64,000 nt of DNA from Bog-473 sp963834405. GTDB taxonomy: Bacteria > Actinomycetota > Acidimicrobiia > Acidimicrobiales > RAAP-2. Made by a program: the position numbers and the translations under genes. A model generated the notes under the pieces. The model saw nothing but the letters and a program-made list of their open reading frames with translations, ran no database searches and had not been told where the DNA came from. This document shows, one piece after another, positions 43,850-52,926 of the stretch; positions within the stretch are counted from its first letter, which is position 1; each line of letters begins with the position of its first letter. Location: positions 1,116,001 through 1,180,000 of the forward strand of contig CAWIBX010000007.1 in assembly GCA_963834405.1 (NCBI GenBank). The letters run 5' to 3'.

Positions 43850-44368
43850 TCAGTCGAACAGCTCAGCCGGGCGGATGCGTACCGTTCCCGTGCCGAAGTC
43901 CCACTCGGCGACATCCGTGCCGCTGACGGTGGCGACTTCTTCGTAGACTCCGGCCCGCAACGCGAAGGCGGTGACCTTGTCTTCGTCGAGGTCGACCACC
44001 CAGTAGCGCGGCAAGCCGGCCTGGGCGTACTTCCTGTACTTGGTGACGAGGTCGTGAGACCGGTTGGTCGAGAGCACCTCTATCACGAGCAGCGGCGTTC
44101 CCGTGAAGCGGAGCTGCTCGTCGGTCGGACTCGTAACCAGCACGTCGGGAACGAACTCGTCGTCTCCCGGCTTCCACGCCCACTCGGCGACGACGCAGAC
44201 AGGTTCGTTCGCCGCAGCCTCGAGGGTCGAGGCGAACCGGTGGACAGCGAGCTGGTGGCGGCGGATCGGGCGCGGGTTCACGACGGCGTGGCCGTCGATG
44301 TATTCGACCCAGATGTCCTCCGAACTATGCTGGTACTCGTCCCACGACATCGGCGTTGTGGACGACAT
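43850..44368 (-). CDS. Uma2-family (DUF820) putative endonuclease
   Basis: A 172-residue protein with the PD-(D/E)xK-type fold of the Uma2 family. The acidic motif is 'EFVPDVLV', the Glu-Val strand 'LLVIEVLSTNRSHDLVTKY' carries Glu and Lys, and 'GLPRYWVVDLDEDKV' is the usual ending block. The ATG at 44368 has GGAGGAG upstream; the longer frame is not family-like. Uma2 proteins are common in bacteria and poorly understood, sometimes linked to restriction or transposons. It stands alone. Confidence 0.88.
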   Translation of the reverse strand: MSSTTPMSWDEYQHSSEDIWVEYIDGHAVVNPRPIRRHQLAVHRFASTLEAAANEPVCVVAEWAWKPGDDEFVPDVLVTSPTDEQLRFTGTPLLVIEVLSTNRSHDLVTKYRKYAQAGLPRYWVVDLDEDKVTAFALRAGVYEEVATVSGTDVAEWDFGTGTVRIRPAELFD

Positions 44369-44509
44369 ACGTGCTCCTCCGGGCTCTCCACTCAGAATCG
44401 TACCTCGTTGCGGTTCGGTTTCAGAGTGGGAACGCTCTGCTCGAGGCCGCGTGTGCGCGCCGGAGATCCGGAAGATGAGCGTGCTCAACCAAGGGCCGAC
44501 GTCCGGAAG

Positions 44510-44929
44510 TTAGAGGTACGTGTGCCCGTCGATGAGCTCGCGTGCGGCGTCGAGATGGCCGGCGTGGCACGCCGTCTCGGTGATCACGTGCAGGACGAGG
44601 GCGCGCACGTCGTTGTCGAGCCATCGGGTAGGCCAGATATCAGTGGGCCAGTGCTCGAGCGGTGCATCGAGTGGGGTGGCGGCGATGATGCTGTCCGCCT
44701 GCGTGGCCTGCTCCCGGTAACGGGCGAACACCTCCGTCGGGGTTTCGTTGAGCGGAACATCCCACGCGGAGCCCTCGTAGTCGACCGGTTCACCCTTGAC
44801 GACGCGGCGGAACCAGAACATCTCGACGTCGACGGCCAGGTGGTTGACCAGCCCCAGGCAGCACCAACCGGAGGCCAGCACGGGCCGGCGCAGCGCCTCC
44901 TCGTCGAGGCCCTCGAGGATCTGCTCCAC
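44510..44929 (-). CDS. DinB-family protein (mycothiol-S-transferase-like)
   Basis: A 139-residue DinB/DUF664-type four-helix bundle. The metal His are at 'LVNHLAVDVEMFWF', 'LHVITETACHAGHLDAAREL' (three His). The GTG at 44929 is the first usable start. However, the homologous frame extends upstream ('LHSLRNQRRH') into the end of the hydrolase gene without ATG, GTG or TTG, so initiation at CTG or a shorter N-terminus is possible. Such proteins often use mycothiol as a cofactor. It is co-directional with the hydrolase. Confidence 0.82.
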   Translation of the reverse strand: MEQILEGLDEEALRRPVLASGWCCLGLVNHLAVDVEMFWFRRVVKGEPVDYEGSAWDVPLNETPTEVFARYREQATQADSIIAATPLDAPLEHWPTDIWPTRWLDNDVRALVLHVITETACHAGHLDAARELIDGHTYL

Positions 44930-44988
44930 GTGCCGGCGCTGGTTGCGCAGCGAATGGAGCAGCCGGTCGGTCTCCGGCGAGTGCTCGG

Positions 44989-45840
44989 TCAGGGCCCCAT
45001 CCCCTCGGGGCGAGGACCGGGCCCGGTGCCCACGCCCAGGTTCTCCCGGAAGAAGGCCAGCGTCTTGTCGAGGGCCTCGCGGGTCGGCGTGCCCGGCTGG
45101 TCCTGCAGGTGGTGCGTCAGCACCGAGTGCGCTCTCTTCTCGTGCCCGTAGGGATTCCCCGGGGCCGAGTCGATCTCGACCGCGATGAACTTGTCGCCCA
45201 GCTCGCGCCCCAACGTGTCGAAGCGGGCCTCAAAGCAGAACGGGTCGTTGCTGAAGCGCAGGCCGAGGACGCACTGGCCCGCCTCGGTGCGCGCCTTCAC
45301 CTTGGTGAGGTCCTCGTCAGAGATGCCGATATCCGCCTTGTGCTTCTTGGTGACCGGGAAGGGCTGGGAGGGCTGGCTGAGCACGGGCGCCAGCACGAAG
45401 TCGTCGACCATCATGCCGAGGGCGAAGCCGCCCGTGAAGCACATGCCCACCACACCGACGCCGGGACCGCCGCAGCGTTCGTGTTCGGCCTTGGCCAGCT
45501 GGCGCAGCCACGACGTGATGGGACTCGTGCGCTTCAGCGCGAAGCAGGAGAACTCGCGCGAGATGCACGCCGGGCCGAGGGAGCGCATGGCGTAGCCGCC
45601 CGTCATCGGCCGGCCCGGGTCGCCGAACAGATTCGGCATGACGGCGGTGCATCCCGCCGCCGCGACCCGACGCCCGAACACCGCCTGTTCCGGCGTCATG
45701 CCGGGCGCCTCGCTGCAGATGATCACGGCCGGGCCGCCGCCAAACCGGTACACGTCGCGCCGCTTCCCGTCGGCCTCGAACGACTCCTTGGTGTAGTCCG
45801 CCAGCGCGGCCTCCCACTTGCCTGCGTGCGTGGTCGCCAT
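44989..45840 (-). CDS. Dienelactone hydrolase family protein
   Basis: A 283-residue alpha/beta hydrolase of the dienelactone hydrolase type. The nucleophile Cys lies in 'VGMCFTGGFAL', with the His in 'YGHEKRAHSVLT' as the likely charge-relay partner, and 'VIICSEAPGMT' matches the oxyanion region. It is longer than CMBL-type enzymes. It is immediately divergent (26 bases) from the thiolase-like gene and upstream of the DinB gene on its own strand. The substrate is unknown. Confidence 0.87.
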   Translation of the reverse strand: MATTHAGKWEAALADYTKESFEADGKRRDVYRFGGGPAVIICSEAPGMTPEQAVFGRRVAAAGCTAVMPNLFGDPGRPMTGGYAMRSLGPACISREFSCFALKRTSPITSWLRQLAKAEHERCGGPGVGVVGMCFTGGFALGMMVDDFVLAPVLSQPSQPFPVTKKHKADIGISDEDLTKVKARTEAGQCVLGLRFSNDPFCFEARFDTLGRELGDKFIAVEIDSAPGNPYGHEKRAHSVLTHHLQDQPGTPTREALDKTLAFFRENLGVGTGPGPRPEGMGP

Positions 45841-45866
45841 GGAGCGGGACCGTAGCATCGCTCCTC

Positions 45867-47330
45867 GTGCCCGCACCCTTCCGCTCCCTCGATCCGCGCC
45901 AGCCGGTCCTGGTCGGCCTGGGCGCGGCGGCGGAGGCCGCACCGGCCGTCGAGCTCATGACGCGGGCGGTGCAGCGGGCAGCTGAGGACGCCGGCGCGAT
46001 CGGCTTGCTGGGTTCGCTCGACCGGGTCGGCGTACTGCAGGGCACGTGGTCGCTGACCGACCCGGCGCGCACGGTGGCGCGGCGCGTTGGGTCGCCGGGG
46101 GCACGCACCTACCGCTTCGAGATCGGCGTCTCGCAGCAGGAGGCGATCAACCACGCGCTGCGCGCGGTGGCCTCGGGTGAGTGCGATGTGGTGGCGTTGG
46201 TCGGTGGCGAGGCCCGGGCCTGGGCCCGTGCGGGCGGGGCCGAGCCCGACGAGGAGACGGCACCACCGGACGAGATGGTGACGCGCCCGCCGGACTTCGT
46301 GGCGGACATAGAGCGGGCGGCCGGCATGGTGCTGCCGCCGGTGGTGCAGTACGCCCTGATTGAGAACGCGCTCGGGGCGGCCGAGGGGATGACGGTCGCG
46401 GCGCACCGCGAGGACATCGCCTCGTTGTGGGCGCGGTTCAACGTAGTGGCCCAGTCCAATCCGGTGGCGGCGTTCCCGGGGCCGATGGCCGCGGCGGACA
46501 TCGCCAAGCCTGGTCCGCACAACCGGCCCCTCGCCTTCCCCTACAACCGCTGGCACGCCGGCCAGTGGACCGTCGACCAGGCGACCGCGCTGCTCGTCTG
46601 TTCGGCCGCGCGCGCGGCCGAGGCGGGCGTCCCTGCGGAGAGGTGCCTCTTCCCCCACGTCGCGCTGCACTCGTCGCAGGCCGTGACGCTGACGGCGCGG
46701 CGCCACCTGCACGCCTGGCCGGGGATGGCCGTGCTCGGCCGCGCCGCGGAGGACCACCTGGGTCGGCCACTGCGCGAGGTGCGGCGGGCCGAGGTCTACT
46801 CGTGTTTCCCCGTCGCGGTGCGGGTGCAGCAAAGGGCGCTCGATCTGGATACGTCGGGGACGCCCACGCTGACGGGCGGCATGGCGTTCGCCGGCGGGCC
46901 GTTCAACCACTTCGTGCTGCAGGCCATGGTCACGATGGCTGCGTCGTTGCGGACCGAGCCGGCCGAGCTCGGGTTGGTGACGACAGTTTCCGGGATGCTG
47001 TCCAAGCCCGGGCTGGCGGTGTGGTCGGCCTCTCCCCCGTCGCCGGCGCCGCTGGTGCAGGACCTCGGCGCCGAGACCGTGGCGGCGACAGAGCTGGCCC
47101 CGGTCGTGGCGGATGCCCCGGTCGAGGCCGCGGCCCGCGTCGTCTCCTTTACCGTGACCTACGGCGGCGCCGACGGGCTCGATCCGGTTCGCACCGCCCT
47201 CGTGGCCGACCTGGCCGATGGGGTCCGCACGGCTGCCACCTGCGAAGATGCAGCCACGGCCCGTCTCGCCCTCGCCGAGGGCCTGATCGGCCGGGACGTC
47301 CGCGTGAAGGGCACGACTTTCTCCTTGTGA
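45867..47330 (+). CDS. Thiolase-fold acyltransferase lacking the active-site Cys
   Basis: A 487-residue member of the thiolase superfamily, of the actinobacterial acetyl-CoA acetyltransferase / SCP-x-like type. 'VVALVGGEARAWARAG' and the C-terminal 'GGMAFAGGPFNHFVLQAM' are characteristic. At the position where thiolases carry their nucleophilic Cys, this protein reads 'IGVSQQEAINHALRAV', so the Cys is replaced by Ser or shifted. Catalysis may be absent or different. The stop overlaps the cydD start (GTGA), an unusual operon partner. Confidence 0.82.
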   Translation: MPAPFRSLDPRQPVLVGLGAAAEAAPAVELMTRAVQRAAEDAGAIGLLGSLDRVGVLQGTWSLTDPARTVARRVGSPGARTYRFEIGVSQQEAINHALRAVASGECDVVALVGGEARAWARAGGAEPDEETAPPDEMVTRPPDFVADIERAAGMVLPPVVQYALIENALGAAEGMTVAAHREDIASLWARFNVVAQSNPVAAFPGPMAAADIAKPGPHNRPLAFPYNRWHAGQWTVDQATALLVCSAARAAEAGVPAERCLFPHVALHSSQAVTLTARRHLHAWPGMAVLGRAAEDHLGRPLREVRRAEVYSCFPVAVRVQQRALDLDTSGTPTLTGGMAFAGGPFNHFVLQAMVTMAASLRTEPAELGLVTTVSGMLSKPGLAVWSASPPSPAPLVQDLGAETVAATELAPVVADAPVEAAARVVSFTVTYGGADGLDPVRTALVADLADGVRTAATCEDAATARLALAEGLIGRDVRVKGTTFSL

Positions 47331-49051
47331 GCACGACCAGCACCGCCGCTCCCCGCCCCGCGCCGCCCCGCCTGGTCGACCCCGAACTCGCCGCCCGTGT
47401 GCCCGGCCTGTGGCGCGCCGCCGCGGTGGCGCTCGCCGTCGGGGCCGTCACCGCGGTCGTCATCGTGGTGCAGGCGGTGGCGCTCGCGACCGTCGTCGAG
47501 CGTTCCCTCCTCCACCACGCGCCGCTCAGCGCCGTGCTCGGCTCCGTCGTCGTGGTCGGTGTCGCACTGCTGGTGCGGGCTGCGGTGGCCGGTGGCGGCG
47601 ACCTCTTCGCCCACGGCACCGCCGAGCGGGTGGTGACGGGGCTCCGCGCCGAGCTGCTGCGTCATGCCCTTGCGTTGGGGCCGGGCTGGCTCGCGGGCGA
47701 GCGGCCAGGCGAGCTGTCCTTGACCGCCACGCGCGGGCTGCGTTCACTGCACGCCTACCTGGCGCGCTACCTGCCGCAGGCCGCAGCGGCTGCGGTGATC
47801 CCGCTCGTCCTGCTGGTCTGGGTGGCCACGCAGGACTGGTTGTCCTTCGTGATCGTCATCGCGCTCGTCGCGGCGGTGCCGGTGACCATGGTCTTCTTCG
47901 GGCGCGAGGCGACCCGGCGCTCCGAGCGTCAATGGCGCCGGCTCGGTTCGTTGGCGGCACGGTTCCTCCAGCTCGTCGAGGGGCTCCCGACGCTGCGAAG
48001 TTTCGGTCGCGAGGGGCAGGGCCGGCGCGAGGTGGCGGCCGCCACCGAGGGGGTGCGCAGCGCCACCATGCGCACGCTGCGCGTCGCCTTCCTCTCCGCG
48101 CTGGCCATGGACATGATCGCCGGCTTCGGCGTCGGCTTCGTCGCCATGGCGCTCGGCCTCCGCCTGCTCTGGGGACAGCTCGGCCTGCAGACGGCGATGG
48201 CGGTGCTGCTCGTAACGCCCGAGATCTTCATCCCGTTGCGCCGCGCCGGCGCCGAGTTCCACGCCAGCACGGAGGGCCAGGCCGCGGTGGCCCGGGTGCT
48301 CGGCGTGCTGGGGACGCCGGTTCCCACAGGTGCGCCGACGGCGTCGTCGGACGGACGGGCCGCGCACGGGCGGGCACCGGTGGCCACGCTGGGGGTGACG
48401 GGTCTGCGCGTCGAGTATGCGCACCGCGACCGGCCGGCGCTGGCGGGGTGCTCGTTCGACATGCCGGCCGGGGCGCGGGTGGCGCTGACCGGTCCGTCGG
48501 GTGCCGGGAAGTCCACGGTGTTGGCGGCGCTGCTGCGCTTCGTGGAACCGAGTTCCGGCAGGATGGTCTTCGGTGACCGTCCCGCCGCCGACTACCCGGT
48601 GGCGGAGTGGCGCGCGCTGTTCGCCTGGCTGCCCCAGCGGCCGCACCTGTTCCACGCCACGCTGGCCGAGAACCTCCGGCTCGGGGCGCCGGACGCGGCG
48701 GACGGCGACCTGCACGAGGTCCTGCGGGCGGTCGGACTCGATGCGCTGGTGGCGACCCTCCCCAACGGGCTGGCCACCGTCGTCGGCCACGACGGCCTCA
48801 CGCTGAGCGCGGGTGAGCGCCAGCGCGTCGCGCTGGCCCGCGCGCTGGTGTGCCCCGCGCCGGTCCTCCTGCTCGACGAGCCCACCGCGTCGCTCGACCC
48901 GCCGACGGTGGCGCGGCTGGCGCCCGCGATGGAGCCGTGGCTATCGGGTCGCAGCGTCCTCGTAGCGGCGCACGAGCCCGTCCTCCTCCCGCGCTTCGAC
49001 GCCGTCGTCGCGCTGGACGCACCGGTCCCGGTGCCGCTGGGGTCGCCGTGA
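47327..49051 (+). CDS. cydD: ABC exporter subunit CydD (thiol/haem export for bd oxidase)
   Basis: A 574-residue half-transporter. Residues about 35-310 carry six membrane helices (ERVVTGLRAELLRHALALGP is a typical coupling region). The ATPase domain (about 360-574) shows 'TGPSGAGKSTVLAALL' (Walker A), 'LSAGERQRVALARAL' (signature) and 'VLLLDEPTAS' (Walker B). CydDC exports cysteine/glutathione and is required for cytochrome bd assembly; no cydAB is in this window. The GTG start overlaps the thiolase-like stop by four bases. Confidence 0.92.
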   Translation: MSTTSTAAPRPAPPRLVDPELAARVPGLWRAAAVALAVGAVTAVVIVVQAVALATVVERSLLHHAPLSAVLGSVVVVGVALLVRAAVAGGGDLFAHGTAERVVTGLRAELLRHALALGPGWLAGERPGELSLTATRGLRSLHAYLARYLPQAAAAAVIPLVLLVWVATQDWLSFVIVIALVAAVPVTMVFFGREATRRSERQWRRLGSLAARFLQLVEGLPTLRSFGREGQGRREVAAATEGVRSATMRTLRVAFLSALAMDMIAGFGVGFVAMALGLRLLWGQLGLQTAMAVLLVTPEIFIPLRRAGAEFHASTEGQAAVARVLGVLGTPVPTGAPTASSDGRAAHGRAPVATLGVTGLRVEYAHRDRPALAGCSFDMPAGARVALTGPSGAGKSTVLAALLRFVEPSSGRMVFGDRPAADYPVAEWRALFAWLPQRPHLFHATLAENLRLGAPDAADGDLHEVLRAVGLDALVATLPNGLATVVGHDGLTLSAGERQRVALARALVCPAPVLLLDEPTASLDPPTVARLAPAMEPWLSGRSVLVAAHEPVLLPRFDAVVALDAPVPVPLGSP

Positions 49052-50721
49052 GCACCGGTTCGCTGCGCCGCGTCCTGGCCGAGCCGGGCACCCCCTACGG
49101 GCGCCTCGCGCTGGCCGGGCTGCTCGGGCTGGCGTCGGCCGCCGCCACCATCGGGCTGCTGGCCGGCTCGGGCTACGTGCTGGGACGGGCGGCGCTCCGG
49201 CCGGGGCTCGGCGCCATCGCCGGCATTCTCGCCGTCGTCGAGGTGCTCGCCTTCCTGCGCGGGCCCCTGCGCTACGCCGAGCGCCTCGTCGGCCACGACG
49301 CCGCATTGCGCGCGCTCACCCGCTGGCGGGTCTGGCTCTACGACTGCCTCACCCCTCGGGTGCCTGCGGGGTTGGCCGGCTGGCGCAGCGGCGACCTCCT
49401 CACCCGGGCTGTCGACGACGTCGACAGCCTGCAGGACCTCTACCTGCGCACGCTGCTCCCGGTGGCCATCGCGGTCGGGGCCGGCGCCGTGGGCGTGGTG
49501 GCCGTGGGCGTCATCCTCCCCGTGGCTGCGTTGGCCCTCGGGGTGCCGCTGCTCGTCGCACTGGTCGTCCCGGCGCTGCTCACGTGGCGGCGCAGCGGCG
49601 ACGACGAAATGGCGGCTCTTTCGGGCGGCCTCTCCGCCCTCGTCGTGGACGCGGTGCAAGGGGCGCCCGAGCTACTGGCCTTCGGCGCCGACACGTCGGC
49701 GCTGCACTCGGTGGAGGAGCTGGCCGCGCGGGCCGACGCGGTGGAGCGTCGGCACGCCCAGCTGGCCACGGTGAACGGCATGGTCATCCAGTTGTGCCTG
49801 GCGGCGGCGGTGACGTCCGTCCTCGCGCTCGGGGTGGACGCCGTGCACACGCACCAGCTGGGCCAGGTGATGGTGGCCGTTCTCCCGCTGGCCGCGCTGG
49901 CCACGTTCGAGACCGTGCCCGGCGTGCCCCACGCCGTGGCCCGCGCGCTGGCCGTACGCGCCTCGGCGGACCGCCTGTTCGCGCTCGATGCGGTGCCGGT
50001 CCCGGTGCACGACCCCGCGGCACCCGAGTCGGTCGGGACCGGCGTGCCCGCGGTTGCGTTCGCCGATGCCGCCCTGCGCTACGGCCCCGGGCTCCCCCGC
50101 GCGCTCGACGGGGTGAGCCTGGAGCTGGCGCCCGGGGCGACGCTGGCGGTGACCGGGTCGAGCGGGGCCGGCAAGTCGAGCCTCGTCAACGCGCTCCTGC
50201 GCTTCTGGCCGCTCGAGGAGGGGTCGCTCACGCTTGGTGGCACCGACGTGACGCGCCTCGCGTCAGCCGACGCCCGCGCCGTGGTCGCGCTGGCCGACCA
50301 GCGGGCCCACCTCTTCGCCGGCACGGTGCGCGCCAATCTGGTGCTCGGGCGGCCCGACGCGTCCGACGACGAAATCGCGGCCGCCCTGGCGGCGGCCCAG
50401 CTCGATGCGTGGGTGGCCGCCCTGCCCGAAGGACTGGACACGCCGGTCGGCGACGACGGCGTCGCGTTGTCCGGGGGCGAGCGGCGGCGCCTGGCCGTCG
50501 CCCGCGCCCTGCTGGCGCCCGGGCCGGTGCTGGTGCTCGACGAGCCGACGACCGCGCTCGACACGGCGTTGGCCGACCGCGTCGTCGAGGGCGTGCTGGC
50601 AGACGCGGCGGCGTCGGGGCGGAGCGTGCTGGTCGTCACTCACCGCGCCGCCGAGGCAGACCGCTGCGCGGGCGCCGTGACGCTGGAGGCGGGCCGGGTC
50701 GTGGCGGCCCGTTCCTCCTGA
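49048..50721 (+). CDS. cydC: ABC exporter subunit CydC
   Basis: A 557-residue half-transporter and partner of CydD. The membrane domain runs to about residue 310 ('LAFLRGPLRYAERLVGHDAA' is the CydC-like lead). The ATPase domain has 'VTGSSGAGKSSLVNALL', 'LSGGERRRLAVARAL' and 'VLVLDEPTTALD'. The GTG overlaps the cydD stop by four bases. The pair should form a heterodimer in the cytoplasmic membrane. The gene is followed by the convergent zeta-toxin-like gene 19 bases on. Confidence 0.92.
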   Translation: MSTGSLRRVLAEPGTPYGRLALAGLLGLASAAATIGLLAGSGYVLGRAALRPGLGAIAGILAVVEVLAFLRGPLRYAERLVGHDAALRALTRWRVWLYDCLTPRVPAGLAGWRSGDLLTRAVDDVDSLQDLYLRTLLPVAIAVGAGAVGVVAVGVILPVAALALGVPLLVALVVPALLTWRRSGDDEMAALSGGLSALVVDAVQGAPELLAFGADTSALHSVEELAARADAVERRHAQLATVNGMVIQLCLAAAVTSVLALGVDAVHTHQLGQVMVAVLPLAALATFETVPGVPHAVARALAVRASADRLFALDAVPVPVHDPAAPESVGTGVPAVAFADAALRYGPGLPRALDGVSLELAPGATLAVTGSSGAGKSSLVNALLRFWPLEEGSLTLGGTDVTRLASADARAVVALADQRAHLFAGTVRANLVLGRPDASDDEIAAALAAAQLDAWVAALPEGLDTPVGDDGVALSGGERRRLAVARALLAPGPVLVLDEPTTALDTALADRVVEGVLADAAASGRSVLVVTHRAAEADRCAGAVTLEAGRVVAARSS

Positions 50722-50740
50722 AGGCACGGGCCGCACTCGC

Positions 50741-51322
50741 TCAGCGGGCCGGCCACCGCGTGACCAACTCCGTCGGTGCGCACTCCGGCCATTCGGGCGT
50801 CCCGACGACGACACCGTCGCTGAAGAGGGCGACCAGCCGAGGACCGTCATGGCCGGCGTTGTCCCAGAAGCCGGCCGAATCGGCGAGGCCGACTGCGGGG
50901 ACGACGTTGGACCACAGTCGCCCGAAGCGCGCCCTGACCTTGTCGGGCGGGACGTCGTGGCCGCCGGCGGCCACCCGGTAGGCCACGCGGGCAACCGCGA
51001 GCTCCTCGGGGACGAGCACGGCATGGAGGGCCACGAAGTAGCCCGCACCCTTGGCCCGGCCGATCAGATCGAGCTTCGACGGGTGCGAGAAGACCGTCTC
51101 GGCGACGAACGGACGACCCAGGTCGAGGAGGCGCTCGCGCGTCCGGTGCGCGATCTCCGCCGCGTCGTACGCGTGCGCCATGGGGTCGTCGGGCCAGCGT
51201 TGCGCGGCGATCTCATCGGCGTTGACGAACGTCGACCCCGGCCATGCCGGCAGGAGTACCAGGCGGACGAAAGTCGACTTCCCCGCTCCGTTGGGCCCGA
51301 CGACGAGGTCGAGCCGGCTCAC
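50741..51322 (-). CDS. Zeta-toxin-like P-loop kinase
   Basis: A 193-residue zeta-toxin-like protein. It has 'VVGPNGAGKSTFVRLVLL' (Walker A), 'VNADEIAAQRWPDD' (substrate/nucleotide Asp) and a downstream 'HAVLVPEELAVARVAYR' helix. Zeta toxins phosphorylate UDP-activated sugars and block cell-wall synthesis. The ATG overlaps the antitoxin stop by four bases, the normal order being antitoxin first. Autoregulation through the 51755 palindrome is likely. Confidence 0.85.
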   Translation of the reverse strand: MSRLDLVVGPNGAGKSTFVRLVLLPAWPGSTFVNADEIAAQRWPDDPMAHAYDAAEIAHRTRERLLDLGRPFVAETVFSHPSKLDLIGRAKGAGYFVALHAVLVPEELAVARVAYRVAAGGHDVPPDKVRARFGRLWSNVVPAVGLADSAGFWDNAGHDGPRLVALFSDGVVVGTPEWPECAPTELVTRWPAR

Positions 51323-51708
51323 CGAGTGGCGGGATCGGAGAGAACGCTCGTCGTCCCGTCCGGGCGATACTCGACCAGTGCACCGTTCTCGTCCAGCGCC
51401 ACCGTCGTGACCCCCTCGGCCGCCAGCCGCTCACCGAAGTTGGTCGCCTGCGCCCGCTCTTGCACGCGGACATCGAGTTCGGCATTGGCGACGAGGCGCT
51501 CGGCGTCGTTCAGTTCGGCCAAAGGCAGTTCTCCCGACAGCGCGGCCTCGATCCGGCGCCGGGCCGCCGTGTGGTGCATGGAGACCGACCGGCCCACCCG
51601 GGCCCAGTGGTCCAGCTGCTGCTTGGCCGAGCGGCTCTCGCGGCGCCCCTCTGTGGCGGCCGACTCGAAGAGGTCGCTCGCAAATCGGGTGGGGATGTCA
51701 GTCGTCAC
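51319..51708 (-). CDS. ParD-like antitoxin
   Basis: A 129-residue protein. The N-terminal part ('IPTRFASDLFESAATEGRRE' then SRSAKQQLDHWARVGR) matches the ParD-like antitoxin family, with a ribbon-helix-helix-like pattern. The C-terminal half is charged and contains 'LDENGALVEYRPDG', probably the toxin-binding tail. The GTG at 51708 has GGGAGGACGACC upstream. Its stop overlaps the toxin start. The predicted operator lies 47-65 bases upstream. Confidence 0.83.
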   Translation of the reverse strand: MTTDIPTRFASDLFESAATEGRRESRSAKQQLDHWARVGRSVSMHHTAARRRIEAALSGELPLAELNDAERLVANAELDVRVQERAQATNFGERLAAEGVTTVALDENGALVEYRPDGTTSVLSDPATR

Positions 51709-51754
51709 GGTCGTCCTCCCGGCTGCCCGCCGCCGAGGCGGGTTTTGTCTCACT

Positions 51755-51773
51755 CTGCTACAGAGCGTAGCAG
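51755..51773. promoter_or_regulatory. Candidate toxin-antitoxin autoregulatory operator
   Basis: CTGCTAC-AGAGC-GTAGCAG is a perfect 7-bp inverted repeat with a 5-base spacer. It is centred 55 bases upstream of the antitoxin start, in the promoter position. The remaining gap up to the TetR gene at 52023 (51774-52022) holds no other clear motif. Confidence 0.65.
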
Positions 51774-52022
51774 TCTGCGACAGCATCAGGCCGACCAGGG
51801 CCGGTTGTTGCTGCGGCACAGAGCCGGGCGGCGGTCGGCGATGCACAACGGAACATCACCGCGCTCACGAATCGGGCGCCGTGCGGTGCACCGGTGTCGC
51901 GCCGTCCCACGTCGGGATCCTGCCGCGCCCAGGTGAGGGGCGATTCGGCGCGAGTTGACGCAGGGGGCGAAAGAAAAGGGGCGTTGCGGGCTTCCATACT
52001 GTGACTGAGAAGAGGTGTCCCC

Positions 52023-52757
52023 GTGATTTCCAGCTCCACCGCGACGACCGGCGGAGCGGGCGGGTCGAGTCTGCTGACCGACTCCTCCCTGCCCGTACCC
52101 CCCATCCCCGAAGCCCTGGCCGAGATCCTGCCCTCGCCTGATGAGCCCACCACCGACGGGCGCCGGGCCCGTGGGCAACGCACCCGGCGCAACGTCGCCG
52201 ATGGGCTGATCGCTCTGCTCCAGGAGGGCGACCCTGAGCCGACGGCCCGCTCCCTCGCCAAGCAGGCCGGCGTGTCGCTCCGGCTCGTCTTCCACCACTT
52301 CGCGGACCTCGATGACCTTTACGCCTACGTCGCCGCGCTCGAGTTCCGGCGGTTCTGGTCCGCCATACCGCGGCTCTCCCCCACACTGGCGCTGTCCGAG
52401 CGCATCGAGCGCACGGTCAGCCACCGCGCCGCCGTATTCGAGGAGATGTCGCCCGTGCGCCGGGCGCTGGCGCGGCGCGCCGTGACCTCTCAGGACGTCG
52501 CCCTGGCGCTGACGTCGGCCGACGAACTCCTGCAGCAGAACCTCGTCGCCACCTTCGCACCCGAGCTCAACGCGATGCCCGAGCCTCTCCGCGCCGAGCG
52601 CCTGCATGGCATGGACACCGTGGCGTCGTGGGAGGCCTGGGAGCGCATGCGCCGGTCGTCCCGCCTGCCCGCGCGCGTGGCCCACCGGGTGATGGCCCGG
52701 GCGCTCGCCGCGCTGTGCGTGGCGCCCGCACGCGCCGACGTGCTCGCCGGCGCCTAA
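52023..52757 (+). CDS. TetR-family regulator with N-terminal extension
   Basis: A 244-residue TetR regulator. A Pro/Ser-rich extension of about 45 residues precedes the helix-turn-helix at about 50-95 ('PTARSLAKQAGVSLRLVFHH', then FADLDDLYAYV). A C-terminal helical domain follows. The start is GTG. It is divergent from the antitoxin gene across 314 bases. No obvious target enzyme adjoins; the DUF2889 gene lies 169 bases beyond its end in the opposite direction. Confidence 0.85.
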   Translation: MISSSTATTGGAGGSSLLTDSSLPVPPIPEALAEILPSPDEPTTDGRRARGQRTRRNVADGLIALLQEGDPEPTARSLAKQAGVSLRLVFHHFADLDDLYAYVAALEFRRFWSAIPRLSPTLALSERIERTVSHRAAVFEEMSPVRRALARRAVTSQDVALALTSADELLQQNLVATFAPELNAMPEPLRAERLHGMDTVASWEAWERMRRSSRLPARVAHRVMARALAALCVAPARADVLAGA

Positions 52758-52926
52758 TCCTTCGCCACAACCCCTCCCCGCGTTCGCCGCACTCCGCCGC
52801 GCCGGCCCACCGGGTCGTGGGCGCCGCGACCTACGGGCGGCCACCGGGCTGAGCGGCCGTCCCGTCGGCGTCCTCCGCGCCATCGGCACCCATGCGCCGG
52901 CGCACCTCGGCCAGCGTCGGCGCCGG

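Noticed and set aside
52758..52926. Short minus-strand frame before the DUF2889 gene
   Set aside because: Arg/Ala-rich with no start signal; looks like a non-coding gap.
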